Part shown: one piece after another, positions 13,025 through 26,900 of the stretch
Layout: each line of letters begins with the position of its first letter
Numbering within the stretch: the stretch's first letter is position 1
Assembly (NCBI GenBank): GCA_037126765.1
Contig: JBBCBC010000012.1
Span: 3,286,001 to 3,350,000, forward strand
DNA from: Stenogyne calaminthoides
Taxonomy: Eukaryota > Streptophyta > Magnoliopsida > Lamiales > Lamiaceae
Direction: 5' to 3'
Length of the DNA: 64,000 bases
Notes under the pieces: generated by a model
The model's database searches: none
What the model was told of the DNA's origin: nothing
Seen by the model: only the letters and a program-made list of their open reading frames with translations
Translations under genes and position numbers: made by a program

Positions 13025-15652
13025 TAGGAACGTGAACTCGATTTTTTCAGTATCATTGTTATATATAAAAATTATTACGATTTAAAAAATATTTTATATT
13101 TTTAAATAATGAAAATTGTTATACATAATCGTGATAATTTTTTCATATAGAGTTCATGTGTATATTTGATTTACAAAAATATTACTTAAATTTTAAAATG
13201 TTTGATCTTGATTTGTTTATTATCGATTTATAACTTGAACTCGTGTTTAATTATTGAATATTTACGAACTTTTTTTTCGAAAATATTATGTGACCAAATG
13301 AGCTTTATTATATTAAATATATATTTCTACTAAGTTTTATAAATTTAATGAGTTACTCTCATGTGCATCAATTGCACAATGTATAATTGGTGCAATTGAA
13401 TTCAATATTAATTTGGATGAACTATGCACTCTAAACACTAATCCCTAAACAATGAACTCTAAATCATATATGAATCGTTTGGACCGGGTGAACCATGAAC
13501 CACTGGGGCAGAGTTTGGGTCCGGGTCGGAAAAAAAAAAAAAAAAAAAAATTGAAAAAAGTTAAAAAAAGATCTCCTAAAATTAAATTGCATCAATTTTA
13601 ATTGTGCATAGAAGAATTTTTCAAATTTAATTACATATATTTACACTTATAGTAAATTATATAGCTCAGGTGTTGTTAAGGGAGAGTGATCATCTTTGGT
13701 TAATTGGGTGTAAGTAATGTTAGTCAAAATTTCGTGGATAGATTTTTTTAAATTGTTATTAATTTTTTTTGATAAAAAATCGTATGAGATGATCTAATAT
13801 ATTAAATACAACACAAACTAGCATACTTAACATTCACTCTTTTCAAAATATAAAAACAGTCATGCTTAAATTATGTTTCGTATCATATAAGCATGACTCT
13901 CTCTCTCTCTATATATATATATATTTTTTCATCAGGAGTATATTTTATTTTTTTTACATATATCTATATTTTTCATCTGGTGTATATTTTAATGTGTTAA
14001 CTATAAATTTAAATGTTTTATTCATTAAAATTTATAAGCCTAACAGTTTACTAATAAGCATGTTATAAACTAATGAATTAAGTAATTATCAAATTCAAAT
14101 ATATTTGTAAATGAACTAGAATAAATATATTTCGAACCAAATACGAAATAGCATGAATGGGTTGGTTTGATCATCTATACAGTGAATATGGGTATGGGCT
14201 AAAAATAGGAAAAAGATGGCGTTGGAATGGATTGATTTGCATCAGCAAGTTGATAATCATATAGGAATGGGAAGAGATAGATACAAATGAATATTGAATA
14301 TTGAATATTGAATATTGATGTTATGTGCCCAACCTGCCCCGGCCTCGGGATATGCACTTAATTTGCTACTATGGATAGATATTCATATCCCTACCGTTTC
14401 ACACACACTCTAGATATAATATTTTAAAAATATAATTTTACTTTTTAAAATATTAAAATCATTTAATGGGAAATTTTAAATTTTTTAATAAATTGAATCA
14501 AATTTCATCAAATAATAAAGATATTTAGCAATTCTTGGAATGCAATAATCTCTATCTAAGTATAATACTTGCATCCTTTTGCATTGAGTTATCCAAATTG
14601 AGTAGTTTGAAAATTAAAACCGACTCGCCTCTTAAAATTTCAACTCGAGCTCGGACTGTGAAATACTCAATTTACTAACGAGTTGGCTTTGCTTGACTCG
14701 TTAGGCTCAATATTAAGGCTTTCTATTGTAATTTCGTATAAAAATATTATAAATTAATATTAATAATAATATTTTAATATGTATGCTCGATGCATTAGGT
14801 TCGTTAACAAAGCCAAGCCAAAATTTATTTTTAACTCGTTTATATAATCGAGCGAGCTCAAAATCAACATGACAAATGCATGATTGAGCACTCAGCTCGG
14901 CTCGAATAACAATACTAAAGACCTTTTTTAGAACCATACTAAACCGTAAATAAACGTTTTTTTTTCAAAGCTAATGGGTCAGAACTTTTAGCTTAAAAAA
15001 GTGCTTATTAGGCTTCACTTGTTTTTGAAAACACGGCCTAATTCCACCCAATAGCTTTATATTATCTTGGATAGTGATATGATCATGTTTAAAGAGATAC
15101 TAACGTAGAGAATTAGTGCGCAAGTATTCCGTATATCATTGAAGTACACAACTCCTGTACTTATAGTGAGACAAAAAATGAAGATTACAATCTAAATAAC
15201 GATCTACATGTTGTACATGGCTCAAAAGAAAACAAAATAACAATACAAACTTCAACATTTAAAGTATTTTTTATAACTTTCTTGCATTATAAATAATGTA
15301 ATTTTTATATTTATTTAGATGTTTATAAATATATCATAAAAGTATAATTAGCAAATTTATTCAAACACTTTATTTATTATGATTTTGAAACTTTTATTTC
15401 GAATATTTCTTGAATGTGAATACGACCTCGTTTTGACCCAAAATACAAATTACAAGCAATTTAAGGCCACATACAGGAAAGGCAGTCAAATCTCATAGAA
15501 GATGCATAAGAAATACATTATACATTTACAAAACTAATGTGAAGTATTCTGTGTTCCCCATTTTAAAACAAACAGAGTACTATAAACTGGGAAAATAGCA
15601 CACTACTTTAGAGACAAAAAAAAATGATAAGTTAAAATACACAAAGGCGCAA
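13025..15652. other. Intergenic DNA between copy A upstream region and copy B 3' end
   Basis: AT-rich sequence without a convincing gene. It contains the probable MITE at 13361-13611, a CT/AT microsatellite at 13898-13924, four tandem GAATATT-type repeats at 14289-14317, and a CGAG-rich stretch at 14600-14900. It must include the 3' untranslated region of copy B next to 15652, but I could not choose a polyadenylation site. Confidence 0.5.
13361..13611. mobile_element. Probable MITE between the gene copies
   Basis: The ends ATGTGCATCAATTGCAC and TTAATTGTGCAT pair imperfectly. The centre again has CCCTAAA and AACCATGAACC words like the element at 12151, and a run of about 20 A near 13531. Confidence 0.4.
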
Positions 15653-18600
15653 TTAAAACGAACTGGCCTCGATATTAGCTTTGTTTCCAGCAAGAATGAG
15701 AGAGATCTCCAAACCACGACTGAAAGCTTGGTTGAAGAGAAGGCGCGATTGGAAGGTAGAGACAAAGGAAACCAAGACAATATTGCAATTGGTGCAAAGA
15801 TGAGTACGCCCATTCCAGCATCATACATTCGAGCAAACTCCTTTACTGAATCCCAAAGCCCTAGACTCTTTACTACCTTCTTCCACGTAATTGCCAACTA
15901 CACAAACATTGAATAGTCATCAAGTTAGGATATATGACAGATAAGAAACGGAAAGGAGCATAATAAAGAAACAAAGCATCTCGGACTATTTTTAATTAGG
16001 GGAAGTCGACAGCACTGGAACGAAATAAGGATATAACTTACGGGACTAGAAAAACTATTTTCCCTAATAAATAGCAAAACACCATGCAACTGATGCACAA
16101 CTAATTCTATTCAATGAAAAACAACTAATACTGTTCAGTGAAGACAGCTAATACTGACCACCTACTACCTTTTAATAAAACTAATCCCATGCACTTGAGT
16201 TGCATGGTGAAACTGTTGCATAAAAGTATTTTCCTACCACCCACATTTATGCATTAACAAATCTAAAGGGAACATGCATGGCATCAATATTTTAATTAAT
16301 CCAGATATAACTACTAAGGATTAATATAATTTGTCATCTGAAATATGGCTTTTGCCAACATTCTTTATTTTGTTTTATTTTGTGCAGCCCCAAGGTGGAC
16401 AGGTGTCCAGAAAGAAAGCTGAGAGATCGCAGATGGTGATTCTTAAAAGACAACGTTAGGGCAAATTGTACTGATTCCTAATTACAACTCATTTTATAAG
16501 AAAAACTAACATCCTCTAGTAATTTTCACTTACACAAAGAATTAACCATCCAGTGGGTATAAATGCAAGGATGCTCGCAAATAAATCTGGAACGGAGAGG
16601 TCTGTGAACAAAACAACCATGCAAAGGGCTACAATGAGTCCAATGGCTGTCACTCCTTGCATAAATCTTAGCACTAGCTGGAAATTAGTGGACGTTTTGG
16701 GACTCAAAGTGAATATCTGAAATAGAAGGAAAGATCAAGTAGTTAGCACAAGGAGAAGCAACAATTTTAATTATGCCAAAATTTAATCTAGAACAAGAAA
16801 AATGGCGTACCTTAAATATCATAACTATTCCAACCAGTACAACCCACGAGAAGCCGTAGATCTAGAGAAATAATGTCAAACATCTTAATATACTTGACGC
16901 CCAGCAAGAATTAACAGAAAAATTAGCAAATTAACAAACTTCAGCTATATATAACATTAAAACATTCACATACTTTGAAGATACAAATTGTTTCCAAAAT
17001 ACAAAAGGAAAAAAAAGATTGTAGATAGGAGGTCCAAAGTACAGAAATGTTGAAAAGGAAAGGAAAGCATTTCATTTGGTGAATCCATAGAACTTAAATT
17101 GAGAAACTAAGGATATTTGTTGAAACAAGATTTGTTGCAACATATAAATGTGCTAATAGATGAAAGTACCATCCTTAAGAGATCAAACACAATATATATC
17201 ATGTAAAACCGCATAGAAAGGGTAATAGTGGAGAGAAGTGCACCGCAATTGATGTATTTTTGCCAGTAAGATGGAGTTTGTACACAATGCCGTACTGAAA
17301 CATTATAAATCTTAAGCTCAAAATTGTCTCAAGTATACGGCCCCTTAGAGTCTGAATATGCGCCTGCAGAAAATAAATTGATATATGAGAAGGATAATCA
17401 GTCAAGGAAATTAATAAAACAAACGAACCATATGAAAATGTTTCCATTTTTTTTTTTTTGTAAGGCAAATGCCTCGAACCCATGACCTCTCAGACATAGG
17501 TAGTGGTGCTCTAACCACTTGAGCTATTCCACTTTGTCAATATGTTCCATTTTTAACAAATCTATAATGTAGAAGATCAAAACCCAGTCCTGAGAACCAA
17601 CCTGCTCCTCATCCCACCAAGACTCCCAGCTGTTATCCCCTTTGACACCAACTCCACCTTTATACATAAGCCAACTGGTCCAATCATCAAAATCTTCTAC
17701 AGTTCTGCACATTACAGGTAAAATCTTCTTTTAAAAAGCATCGAAATGATAAGCACCTGATGGAATTGCCTAACCATGAAAGCCACACAAAATCTCAATA
17801 AGGTAGTCGGCGCAAATTTCCATATAGCTGACAACATGAGGGGAAAAACATAAAATATGTGTACCTATCCGAAGTGGGAGCACCTATCTAGAAACATTAT
17901 CTATAATGTTTTGATATGATAAAAGAATACTGATACTATATAAAATTAGATCATATGCACCACTAACAACATAAATTAAAACATTATAATCTAAACAGAA
18001 CGACATTCAAAGAGGGTAAAAGTATGACTTACTTCTGCCATTCAAAACCAGACGGATTGAATATATAAGGTGCAAACAGCCAAGAAATGACAAGAAACCA
18101 ACTGCTTAGAGTTACTAGAACAAACGAAACAGTGCCTCCATCTGTGTAACCGTAAGCAAGGTAAACAGAGAGTAGTAATGCTACTTCCAACCTGAAAACA
18201 TACATCATAGCCAGTGAAAAATTTGTACAGAGTCAAAAACATAAGCATGTAATGGAATAGTGCTTGAAGTAACACTCCACACTAGATATGTGTACAAACT
18301 GTGCAGTTGGATACACACACACTAAAAAACCTGGGTGTGGGATGAGAGAATTTTGAACATATTGTTACTTACGCCTTCACAAAATGACTTCTTGAGTAAA
18401 GTCGATAATTATCTGCAAACTTGATGTGACGAACGACAAAACCTCTGCCAGTTGCTCGATACTGCAAAGCACATTCAAGATTACACTACAGGATTGAACT
18501 ACATGGATATAAAGCTTGTTCAATTAGAGGTTCCAATTACAAACCAAAACCTCATGTGGTTAGTTTACGGTTAGAGATTTTGGAAACCGAAAACAGCAGT

Positions 18601-19390
18601 TAAGCCGGTGGTACCATTTTGTTTTTTGATAAAAAAAAATTAAAATCGACTGTTGAGATTAAGTTTCAAAAATTAAAGTGAAACCGGCAAAACCAGCGCC
18701 GCTTCGGAACTGGAACAGCCAGTTTGAAAACCAAACTAAAACCGTATATCGACCGGTTAGGTTTCGTTTGACATTTTTTTTTAATTTTGAACGTCGGTTC
18801 GGAACCGGAACATGCGGTTTGAACCATTGAACACTTCTGTGTTCAATAGATAGTATGCCAGATACCTTTGCACCTCCATGAAGGATAGTCCGCCCAAAGT
18901 AATGAGTTCTTGTCCCTAATGAAAAAGTAAAGAAGACCGAACAGAGCTGGAGCTGCATCGTGATGAAACTAAAAAACAGCCTGCAGCACAAAAGAGTTAG
19001 ACATGGTAAGCCTAACTGATCTTCAAAAATACATGTCTGATCCATTAGTAAACGATAATGATTAGAGTGCAATGTGATCAGTCGTCATCTTAAAGCATTA
19101 TCCAGACAGTATAATCAAATGGTTAACACACAGTAATTCAACAGATTTTGAAGAATATTGAAGCATACCTGCAGCAATCCCGCTTCAAGTATAAAACCCA
19201 CTATCATGGGTACTGCAGTGAAAACACCAATTTGGACCAAAAACTGAGCATTCAGGACAGCATCCAATGATGCATTGCCCAACAAATCAGATTGGTTTGA
19301 AATTCCTTCGTCAAGTCCAGAGAATGCCTGAAATAAAAGAGAACAGGTGGTTATGGAACAGACTAGTACGAAGATCCCATAAACACACAA

Positions 19391-19426
<36 letters not shown>

Positions 19427-20970
19427 GATATGATATCCTAGTACTACAATATGAAAAGTAGCAAATTAGCAATTAAGAAGAAAACCCTACAATTGAAGAA
19501 CGAATTGCCTTATAAGGAAGAAGGTGCGTAAATATTGCAATGCAGAACTAGACTCAAAACAACTAAACTTCAAATAGATAAATTCAGGTTCCTTATATTC
19601 AGCCCTTGTAAAATTCTAAGTCAAGGTATGTTATCCATTCCAAAGCAGGGATTTGGGCCAAGCAGGCCTTTTGCTTTCAACAACTTTAATATATCAATGA
19701 AAGTCCAATATTTTCATAGGCTTACCTGTTCTTGAATCTTTAAATTCTACAAGGACATAAATAATAAAGCTAGCGCCAGGAAAATCTGATTACAAGCTAT
19801 TGCTAACATCTCAATTTCCTATTATAGGTATACAATACAACCCTCAGCAAATTAAGTTATACCCCACCCTTCAAAATTTTCCATTTATCTGACGCATGTT
19901 TATATGATCTGATTCTAAAGATCAGCTACTGTTTTAAACAAAAATTGTGAGGGAACCTGGCTTCAAAGACTATTAAGGGAGATAAATGTTGAGACTAAGG
20001 AGGAATTATTCAGCTGAGTTATTTTCCAACACGACTTCATATTGCCGATATTCTCATCAAAGCTCTTCCAAGGGGTAAGTTCAATGAATTGAACTCCAAG
20101 CTTGGTTTAATTAACACATGACTCAGCTTGGGAGGGAGGGGGTTGTAGAAAGGTTGTGGAAAAGTTCAACTAATAATTTGTTGATTCTTAGGAGAAAATA
20201 TTAGTAATTACTTAAGGTAGTCAACTAGATTCTTTAATCATGCAATAGACAATTACAGGGATATTTTGTGATTTCCTTCCTTCATTTTGGTGTGTATGCG
20301 TATTCTGTACCATTTAGATATAAAAGAAAATCCTAGAATTCTTAACTTTCAAGGATATGCCTTCATTAGCTGTATGAATATCTTTCACGGCAGGACTCAG
20401 GTATTTGAAGACAAGTGCAAGTAATGGCCTCTCAAATATTTAGTAGGACAGAATCGGTAATGATAAACTGCTGAACAATCAAATATTGAAAATTAATGAG
20501 AAATGAGAAGTTACCAGATATGCTCTTCCATACAGGAACACATATACAGTAAGTACAGTCATCTGCAATGAAAGAGGAATTTCACAAAGATAGTTCAGCA
20601 AACTATCCAAAACCTTCTAGTTTGAATTGAAAAATTATTAAAGAAATTGACATCTATATGTATACCATTGTGCAAACATAATAACCAACAGTTGTGAAAT
20701 AGAATGACATCATTCTGAAAAAATCAAAAAGTTGGCCAAGCCTGTACACATCACGACTCAAAACTTGCTCTCCATTCCCTCCAGCAACTTTGCCTTCAAA
20801 CAAGGCAATTTGGTTTAAACCGACATCTCTCCCCTTTCCAACCTACTCAATAGCAACATTATAAGGTTAGCAGAAAGACCACATTTCAACAAATGCATAA
20901 AGTAAATATATGCACACCTGAATATATTCATGGTGAGTGATGTTTCCCTGCCTCAGTGTAGAATTAAACC
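15653..20970 (-). CDS. CALS10: Copy B exons 37-48: end of catalytic domain and C-terminal membrane cluster
   Basis: Exons: 20918-20970, 20666-20842, 20515-20562, 19169-19327, 18866-18980, 18373-18461, 18033-18191, 17602-17704, 17244-17363, 16811-16861, 16534-16716, 15653-15897. Exon 38 holds VGKGRDVGLNQIALFEGKVA, exon 40 AQFLVQIGVFTAVPMIVGF, exon 41 FTFSLGTRTHYFGRTILHGG, and exon 44 DWTSWLMYKGGVGVKGDN. The alternating hydrophobic segments match the C-terminal membrane cluster. Three exons are frame-broken in short T runs: exon 41 has one extra T near 18972-18977, exon 43 lacks two bases near 18058, and exon 48 lacks one T near 15764. Past the last break the expected C-terminus (NQAFSRGLEISLILAGNKAN) continues in the shifted frame to TAA at 15653-15655. 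Confidence 0.88.
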
Positions 20971-23900
20971 CTGAGATTTCAGAAGAGCAAGCGCAGAAAA
21001 GAAATTTCACACACTAGATTTCACAGGAAGACAAGTATATCAAAAGATGCTAATATTGCTGATAGTTGTGACAAGCAGATTCTTCCAGTAGTCCCATGGT
21101 GATGATATTTCGTCGAAAGCAGAAAAAACAAGACATCTCTAAATGGTCGAATGTGAAATTTTTGGTGTCAATAAAAAACCAATAAAACAGAGAAACACCG
21201 GAGACAGGAGAAAACAGCAACTTGTGCTTACTCCAAATAATTCTTGAAATCCAAGTATAACTGAGGCATGCATGCCTTAGAATTATAACAACAGAGCAAA
21301 AAACGTAAAAATAGATAGGTTCGACAATATTTTCCAAGCATTTAATTAAACAGATGTCCTATTTATATGTCACAGGAACAGCAGAAGCCCCCCCACACAC
21401 ACACACATTTATCCTTCCTGTCTAGGGAAAGGTGAGAGGATGGTGGTAGATCTATGATGTTATTATGCTTGGGATCATTGCAGAAAAACTTATTTTTGCC
21501 ATGTTACAAATTTTATTATTCAATTTGCACAATGCCCATCGTTAGTAATATAATTACATCAAATTGAACAGTAGGCAACAAATAAATTAAACCAAAAAAA
21601 AAAACTGCAAGTTATAAAGTTGTTCAATGTTCAAACTCACCTGCATAAATATCTTCACTAATATTAATTACGCGTGATGCTTTACTAATGCCACCTCGAG
21701 TAACATGGAAAATACGATCAAAGACATCTGGATGCCCATAGTGCATACGGACTCTGCAAAAGATTTCATTGTTTTTTACAGTTGAACATATATCACCTAC
21801 ATTAATTTTAACCTTCCAGCATAGGTACATAAATAGAAACTATTAAAAAAGGCGAATGCGTGTCAGAAAAAATATCTGAAGCTAACAAGTAAAGTATATC
21901 ATTGAAACTGAAAACTATATAATGATAATGAACAATACAAGGCGAACACTATAATTAACATGCATATAAATTCATCTATCAACAGCCAAAAAGTTAGCAG
22001 GCTTTCATGAATTTACAATGTATCAAGAATCAAGAAACTTACTTAAGGGTTTTGCCAAAACACGTTGACCCAAGGTCACAAAACTAGTCTCTTGGTTGGA
22101 CATGAACCAGGCCAAGGAGGAAACACTGCATGTTTAAATATACAATTATAATAGGCCATACAGACAATCTTAGAGAGAGAAGAAAAGGGTGGGGAGAGGG
22201 CATCTAACCTTCCTGTGAAAACGTGTTCTCTCACGCCAAGAATTGTGGGAGCTCGAAGACCATGATTTGCCCGAAATTCCTCAAGTAGATTTCTCATTTT
22301 CATTGCCTCCTCAAGGTAATTGTCCTAGAATAGATGGATAAAAAAGGAAATTATGAAGAATAAATAATTTCGAGCAAATAAAGTGAAAGCACAGTTGAGT
22401 TAAGAAAATGAGCAAGACCAATTCAGATAATGAACATGTTATGACCCATGGCACTTTTTGTCACAGAAGGCTAGCTTCACAGAATCCCCAGACTAGATTA
22501 CAGAATAATTTTGATGTGACAGAATCACATATGGTCATGATCTAAGTTAGCGAAGTGCAAGCACAGGAGCATTTGAGCTTGCAATTAACAGGTTGTAGGG
22601 TAAAAATATCTTGCTTAATTGCAGATACAATCATAATCTTTTCGCAGAATGCAATCTAATCTAAACTTTTGAATCTTAGTAAACAAAACCTCAACTTAAA
22701 AAAGAAAATTGCAATTTGAATCAATGGGCAGATTTCTCTGCCTGAAAATGACGATTAATTATTCATTGCCATAAGCACAAATCTAAACATGTTAATATGA
22801 CGAATGATTAAGCTGTCAGGTAGGTGACACGTCATTTCAGGGCAGGAGCGAATATGCCCATTGGTTCAAATTGAAAAATAAATAAATTGAGGTTTCATTT
22901 ACCAAGATGCAAAAGTTTAGATTAGATTGTCATTTGCAATTCATCTGGTATTAAGCCAAAAAATCTAGTTCATAAAAAAATCAATCCTTATACCAATGCC
23001 AAGTCGTATCATGGGTAGATAGCAAACACAGCAGCACAGATGCATCATATTTGAAAACTTTTAAGTAGCTCATTAGCAAGGTTGAGAGATTTTCTACCTT
23101 GATTATCAAGCCTTAATCTTATCAGCAATCAATATAATTTGGCTTTGACACAGAATAAGCCAAATGTTAAAACACAAAGGGCGGGTAAAACCAGAGAGCA
23201 AATCTTGCTTGATACGCATTGTGCCTCAACCTCTCTCCTGACCTCTTATTACATAATTTCCCACCCGTAAAATTTCTTATAACGAGTCAAGTCAGCCATA
23301 CAGAAGTATAGCATGGATCCAATCCAACAATTGACTAGGCCAACTTGGGGGACAACATGACAAGCCATTCATGTCATCCTTAAAACAAGTAATCATCATT
23401 TTCATTCTGGTTTTTTGGTTTAAATCTGGAAAATAAATTGATAAAAGAGTGAATTATAAGTAATTAATGCATCGCCCACAGCTCCCAAATTTCTTTCATA
23501 TTGGAGGGTCAGTGGCACCCACCTTGAGCAATCTATGTGATAGATCGATAAAAAGAAATAAGGTTTTCATCTCTTAAAAAAAAGTTATATTTATCAAAAG
23601 TTATCAATGAAGTTTCTAAACATAAGATTTTTTGTGAATTATCACTCTACATTACCTCCTACAACAATGGCACCTGCCCACACAACCACACTCCAGAAGA
23701 AAAAGAAAAGCTTCTGCCGCCAACACTCCATTCATCACAAACACTTCTAACGTTTACACAAAATGTTCGTAGATACACAACCAAATACTGAAAAGTACAA
23801 GAACTTTTCCTGCAATATATGTCAATTGACATATCATATTCTACTCAATTGTTGTGGGAAACTAACAACCTTGAAATTATGATCCTTATTTTTTTCCTTT

Positions 23901-26900
23901 TCTTTTTTATGTTCTACATCACCTCACTTCATTATTAATCAGGTCAGTTAAAGACACAGATAATGATACCCCAATTTAAAGCGCACCAAACATTTGCAAT
24001 TTGGTCAGCTTTCTTATAACCTAAAGGTTAACAGAGAATGATTAAAATATAAGAAGGTCCTGCATCAGTGCTCTGGTCCTGAAAGCTCTAATATCCAAAT
24101 AATATACATAGGTATGAACATAATCGGCATAACATTCAGTTTTGAAAGAGAAATACACTGTTTACCTGGTTCATGTCAATTGTTTGAACAGCATCACCAC
24201 GAGTAAAAATTATTGCATGGTTCTGATTTTCAGGTTTGCCTTCTCCAAGCTTGGGATCTCCAGGAAGTTTAATAGAAAATATTTCCTGTAAATGTTCAGG
24301 AGATGTAAACGAAAGGGTCATAACGCATGTGTATCAGCAACAAGGGAGAGTGGGAGAGAGAGAAATAGAGTGTCAAAATATACTATATTTATGATAGAAC
24401 AAGTGGAGCTAAATTGAGGAAAATTTCAGCTGAACATTGTTTTGCTTGTTAATGACACACAGACTGAAGGTACCAACATAGGTATAGCACATGTTACTTT
24501 CTTCAGTTCACTGAATACCTCCTATCAGATAATCCTTGAATCCAACAAATATTAGAGCACCACAAAATTAATTTTGTTCTGAGTTTCTAATTAAGATCAA
24601 ACATGATTTTGAACAGCTGTTCTTGATGACACCAATGAATGTAACTCTAATATGCAAAACTTATTCCAAAGTTTCCAAGAAAATTATACCCGAGGATAGC
24701 AAGAAAATAATAATGCACAAAACACAATATTTCAGAGGAAGACCATTCTTCTTAATGCAATAAACAGTCAAAGTTTACCACATCCTAATTTGACCACACT
24801 TGAAATTGAAACCAGATCAGAACTGAGAAATCAGGAGAATGTAAGCTCATTAATTAAGTCAAGTTGAAAGGTCAAATAAAATATAATGCTTCAATTTTTA
24901 AAAATCAGGTCAAGACACAAAAAAGTGTTATAGATGAAAAATACCACAGCATATGATATTGCATTAAAAGATGGGGGAGGGGGAGAGAGGGGGGTAGGAG
25001 ACATGGGCCTTGTACACTTATCAGTTATAGCTCACAGAGTCCCAAAACTTTTTATGCATAATTATAAATTACATAACTTTTCCAACTTTTCAGGTGTAAG
25101 TTAAACATCCACAGCAAAGACAAGCATGCCCTTCTCCCTTGAGGTTCTGTGATAGCACAGTACTGGAACCTACAACTAATAACGGCAAGGTCCCCCCCCT
25201 CCCACCACAAAAAAACAAAAGCAAGTAATCTTGAAATAACAGACTACATAATAATTAGATGCCATGACAGAATTTCTGTACACAATCAGATATGACAAAA
25301 AGAATCCATTTTCTCTATAACGTGTTGATAACATGACTTTACACAGGAGGCTGAAATGCAAATTTACAGACCGATTATGAAACATGATATAACTTATTTA
25401 TTACACCATCATACTTGGGCATGCAGCAAAGTACCAAATAGGATGCTACATAAATTAAATTGAATTTCAAATTGATCATAAAAAGGAAATAACTGAAACT
25501 ATAGAGAGCAAGCAATTTCACAGAACTCAGTATGACTTCCAAATCCTTTACCTGATCCTTCCCATGTGCATCAGCTTTAACAAGCTTTGAATAATATTCC
25601 TTGGTAACCGTTCCATCAGGTCCATCACAATCTTCCACGTGTATGAAAGCAACGCGAAGTGCCTCATTTCTAGTAGCCAAAAAAAAAAAAAAAAAACATG
25701 TGAGCTTATATACAGACAGGAATAATGATGACGCTCCAAAGTAAGAGTAAATATTTCATGAATGTAAGGGCTTCCACTTTTGATTTGGTGTTTGTTCTTT
25801 CACTACATGATATATTGGATATACAAACAAAACAATTTCTTTCGGTCACAGGTCACTTAAGCGACAACTCATAAAACCCTATATCAAATAGTAGCAGCAC
25901 ATATAGCTGCTAATTAAGTCTCAACTTCCAAAATTGATATCCCTTTACAAAAAATCTCAATTAATGCAGAGACATCACAAACTTAACTACAACTCCTGAG
26001 AGAGTGAGTATGAAAATCCAAATCCAAATCTAAAACTGTCTCAATTCTGATCCAGAATCCTCTTGCACCATATTCATACATGAGCAAACGACTTTACTTC
26101 AATGGTCTGAATCTAGGAAGATTCCTTTAGCAACTGCACAAACCAGGCCAAAGTCTACAATTGTAACTTTTATTTAATCATGGAGGTAGCAGCATCTATA
26201 ATATTGGAATGATCAAACACCATTTGATGAGCAAGTCAAAACGATGAAAGTATATGATGTGAATCACACAAAATATTACTACCTCCATTCCATTTTAACT
26301 GTCGTTTTTTGGTTTTTCACACATTAAGAAGTCATTTAATACTAATGATTATTTGTTTTAAATGACAAATGTACTTCATTTATCCTAGATTCCTACCCAT
26401 CACAAAAATTTAGAAAACGGCAAAGTTGGAAAAAAAATTTGGAACAAACTTATTCTCTAAAGCAAAACGGAGGGAGTAGAAATCAACTAACTCCAAGAGC
26501 ACACCTCTGAAGCAGCAGAGCAATATCAGCTGCCTCTGGAGCTTTTCGCTGCTTTTGTTGCCCATAAATTTGGCAGGAAACAACATAAGTAAACTTTATA
26601 TCAGCTTGGGCACGTGCTTCACGTGACAACTCAAAACCCTGGGCAGTGAAGCTTGTCTGAGAAGAGAAATCATCTGCATGGTACAATACACTTAACTAAG
26701 TAATGTGGTGATTTCTTTTTTATTTATTTTTTTGATACGAAACAAGAATTTTGTAAATGAAAAAAAAAAATACAAGGATGAGGGATCCCTTATACAGATA
26801 TCTCAAGACTAAAAAAAATTTAGCAACAAAAAAAACATTAACCATCTACAGATCTTCTTTCCAAGCAACTCTGCAGCATAAGCGCCCTTCTGTAGTACAT

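Noticed and set aside
17460..17533. Possible tRNA gene
   Set aside because: The pol III boxes are tRNA-like, but the stems do not close as a tRNA and an A tail with flanking repeats marks a SINE.
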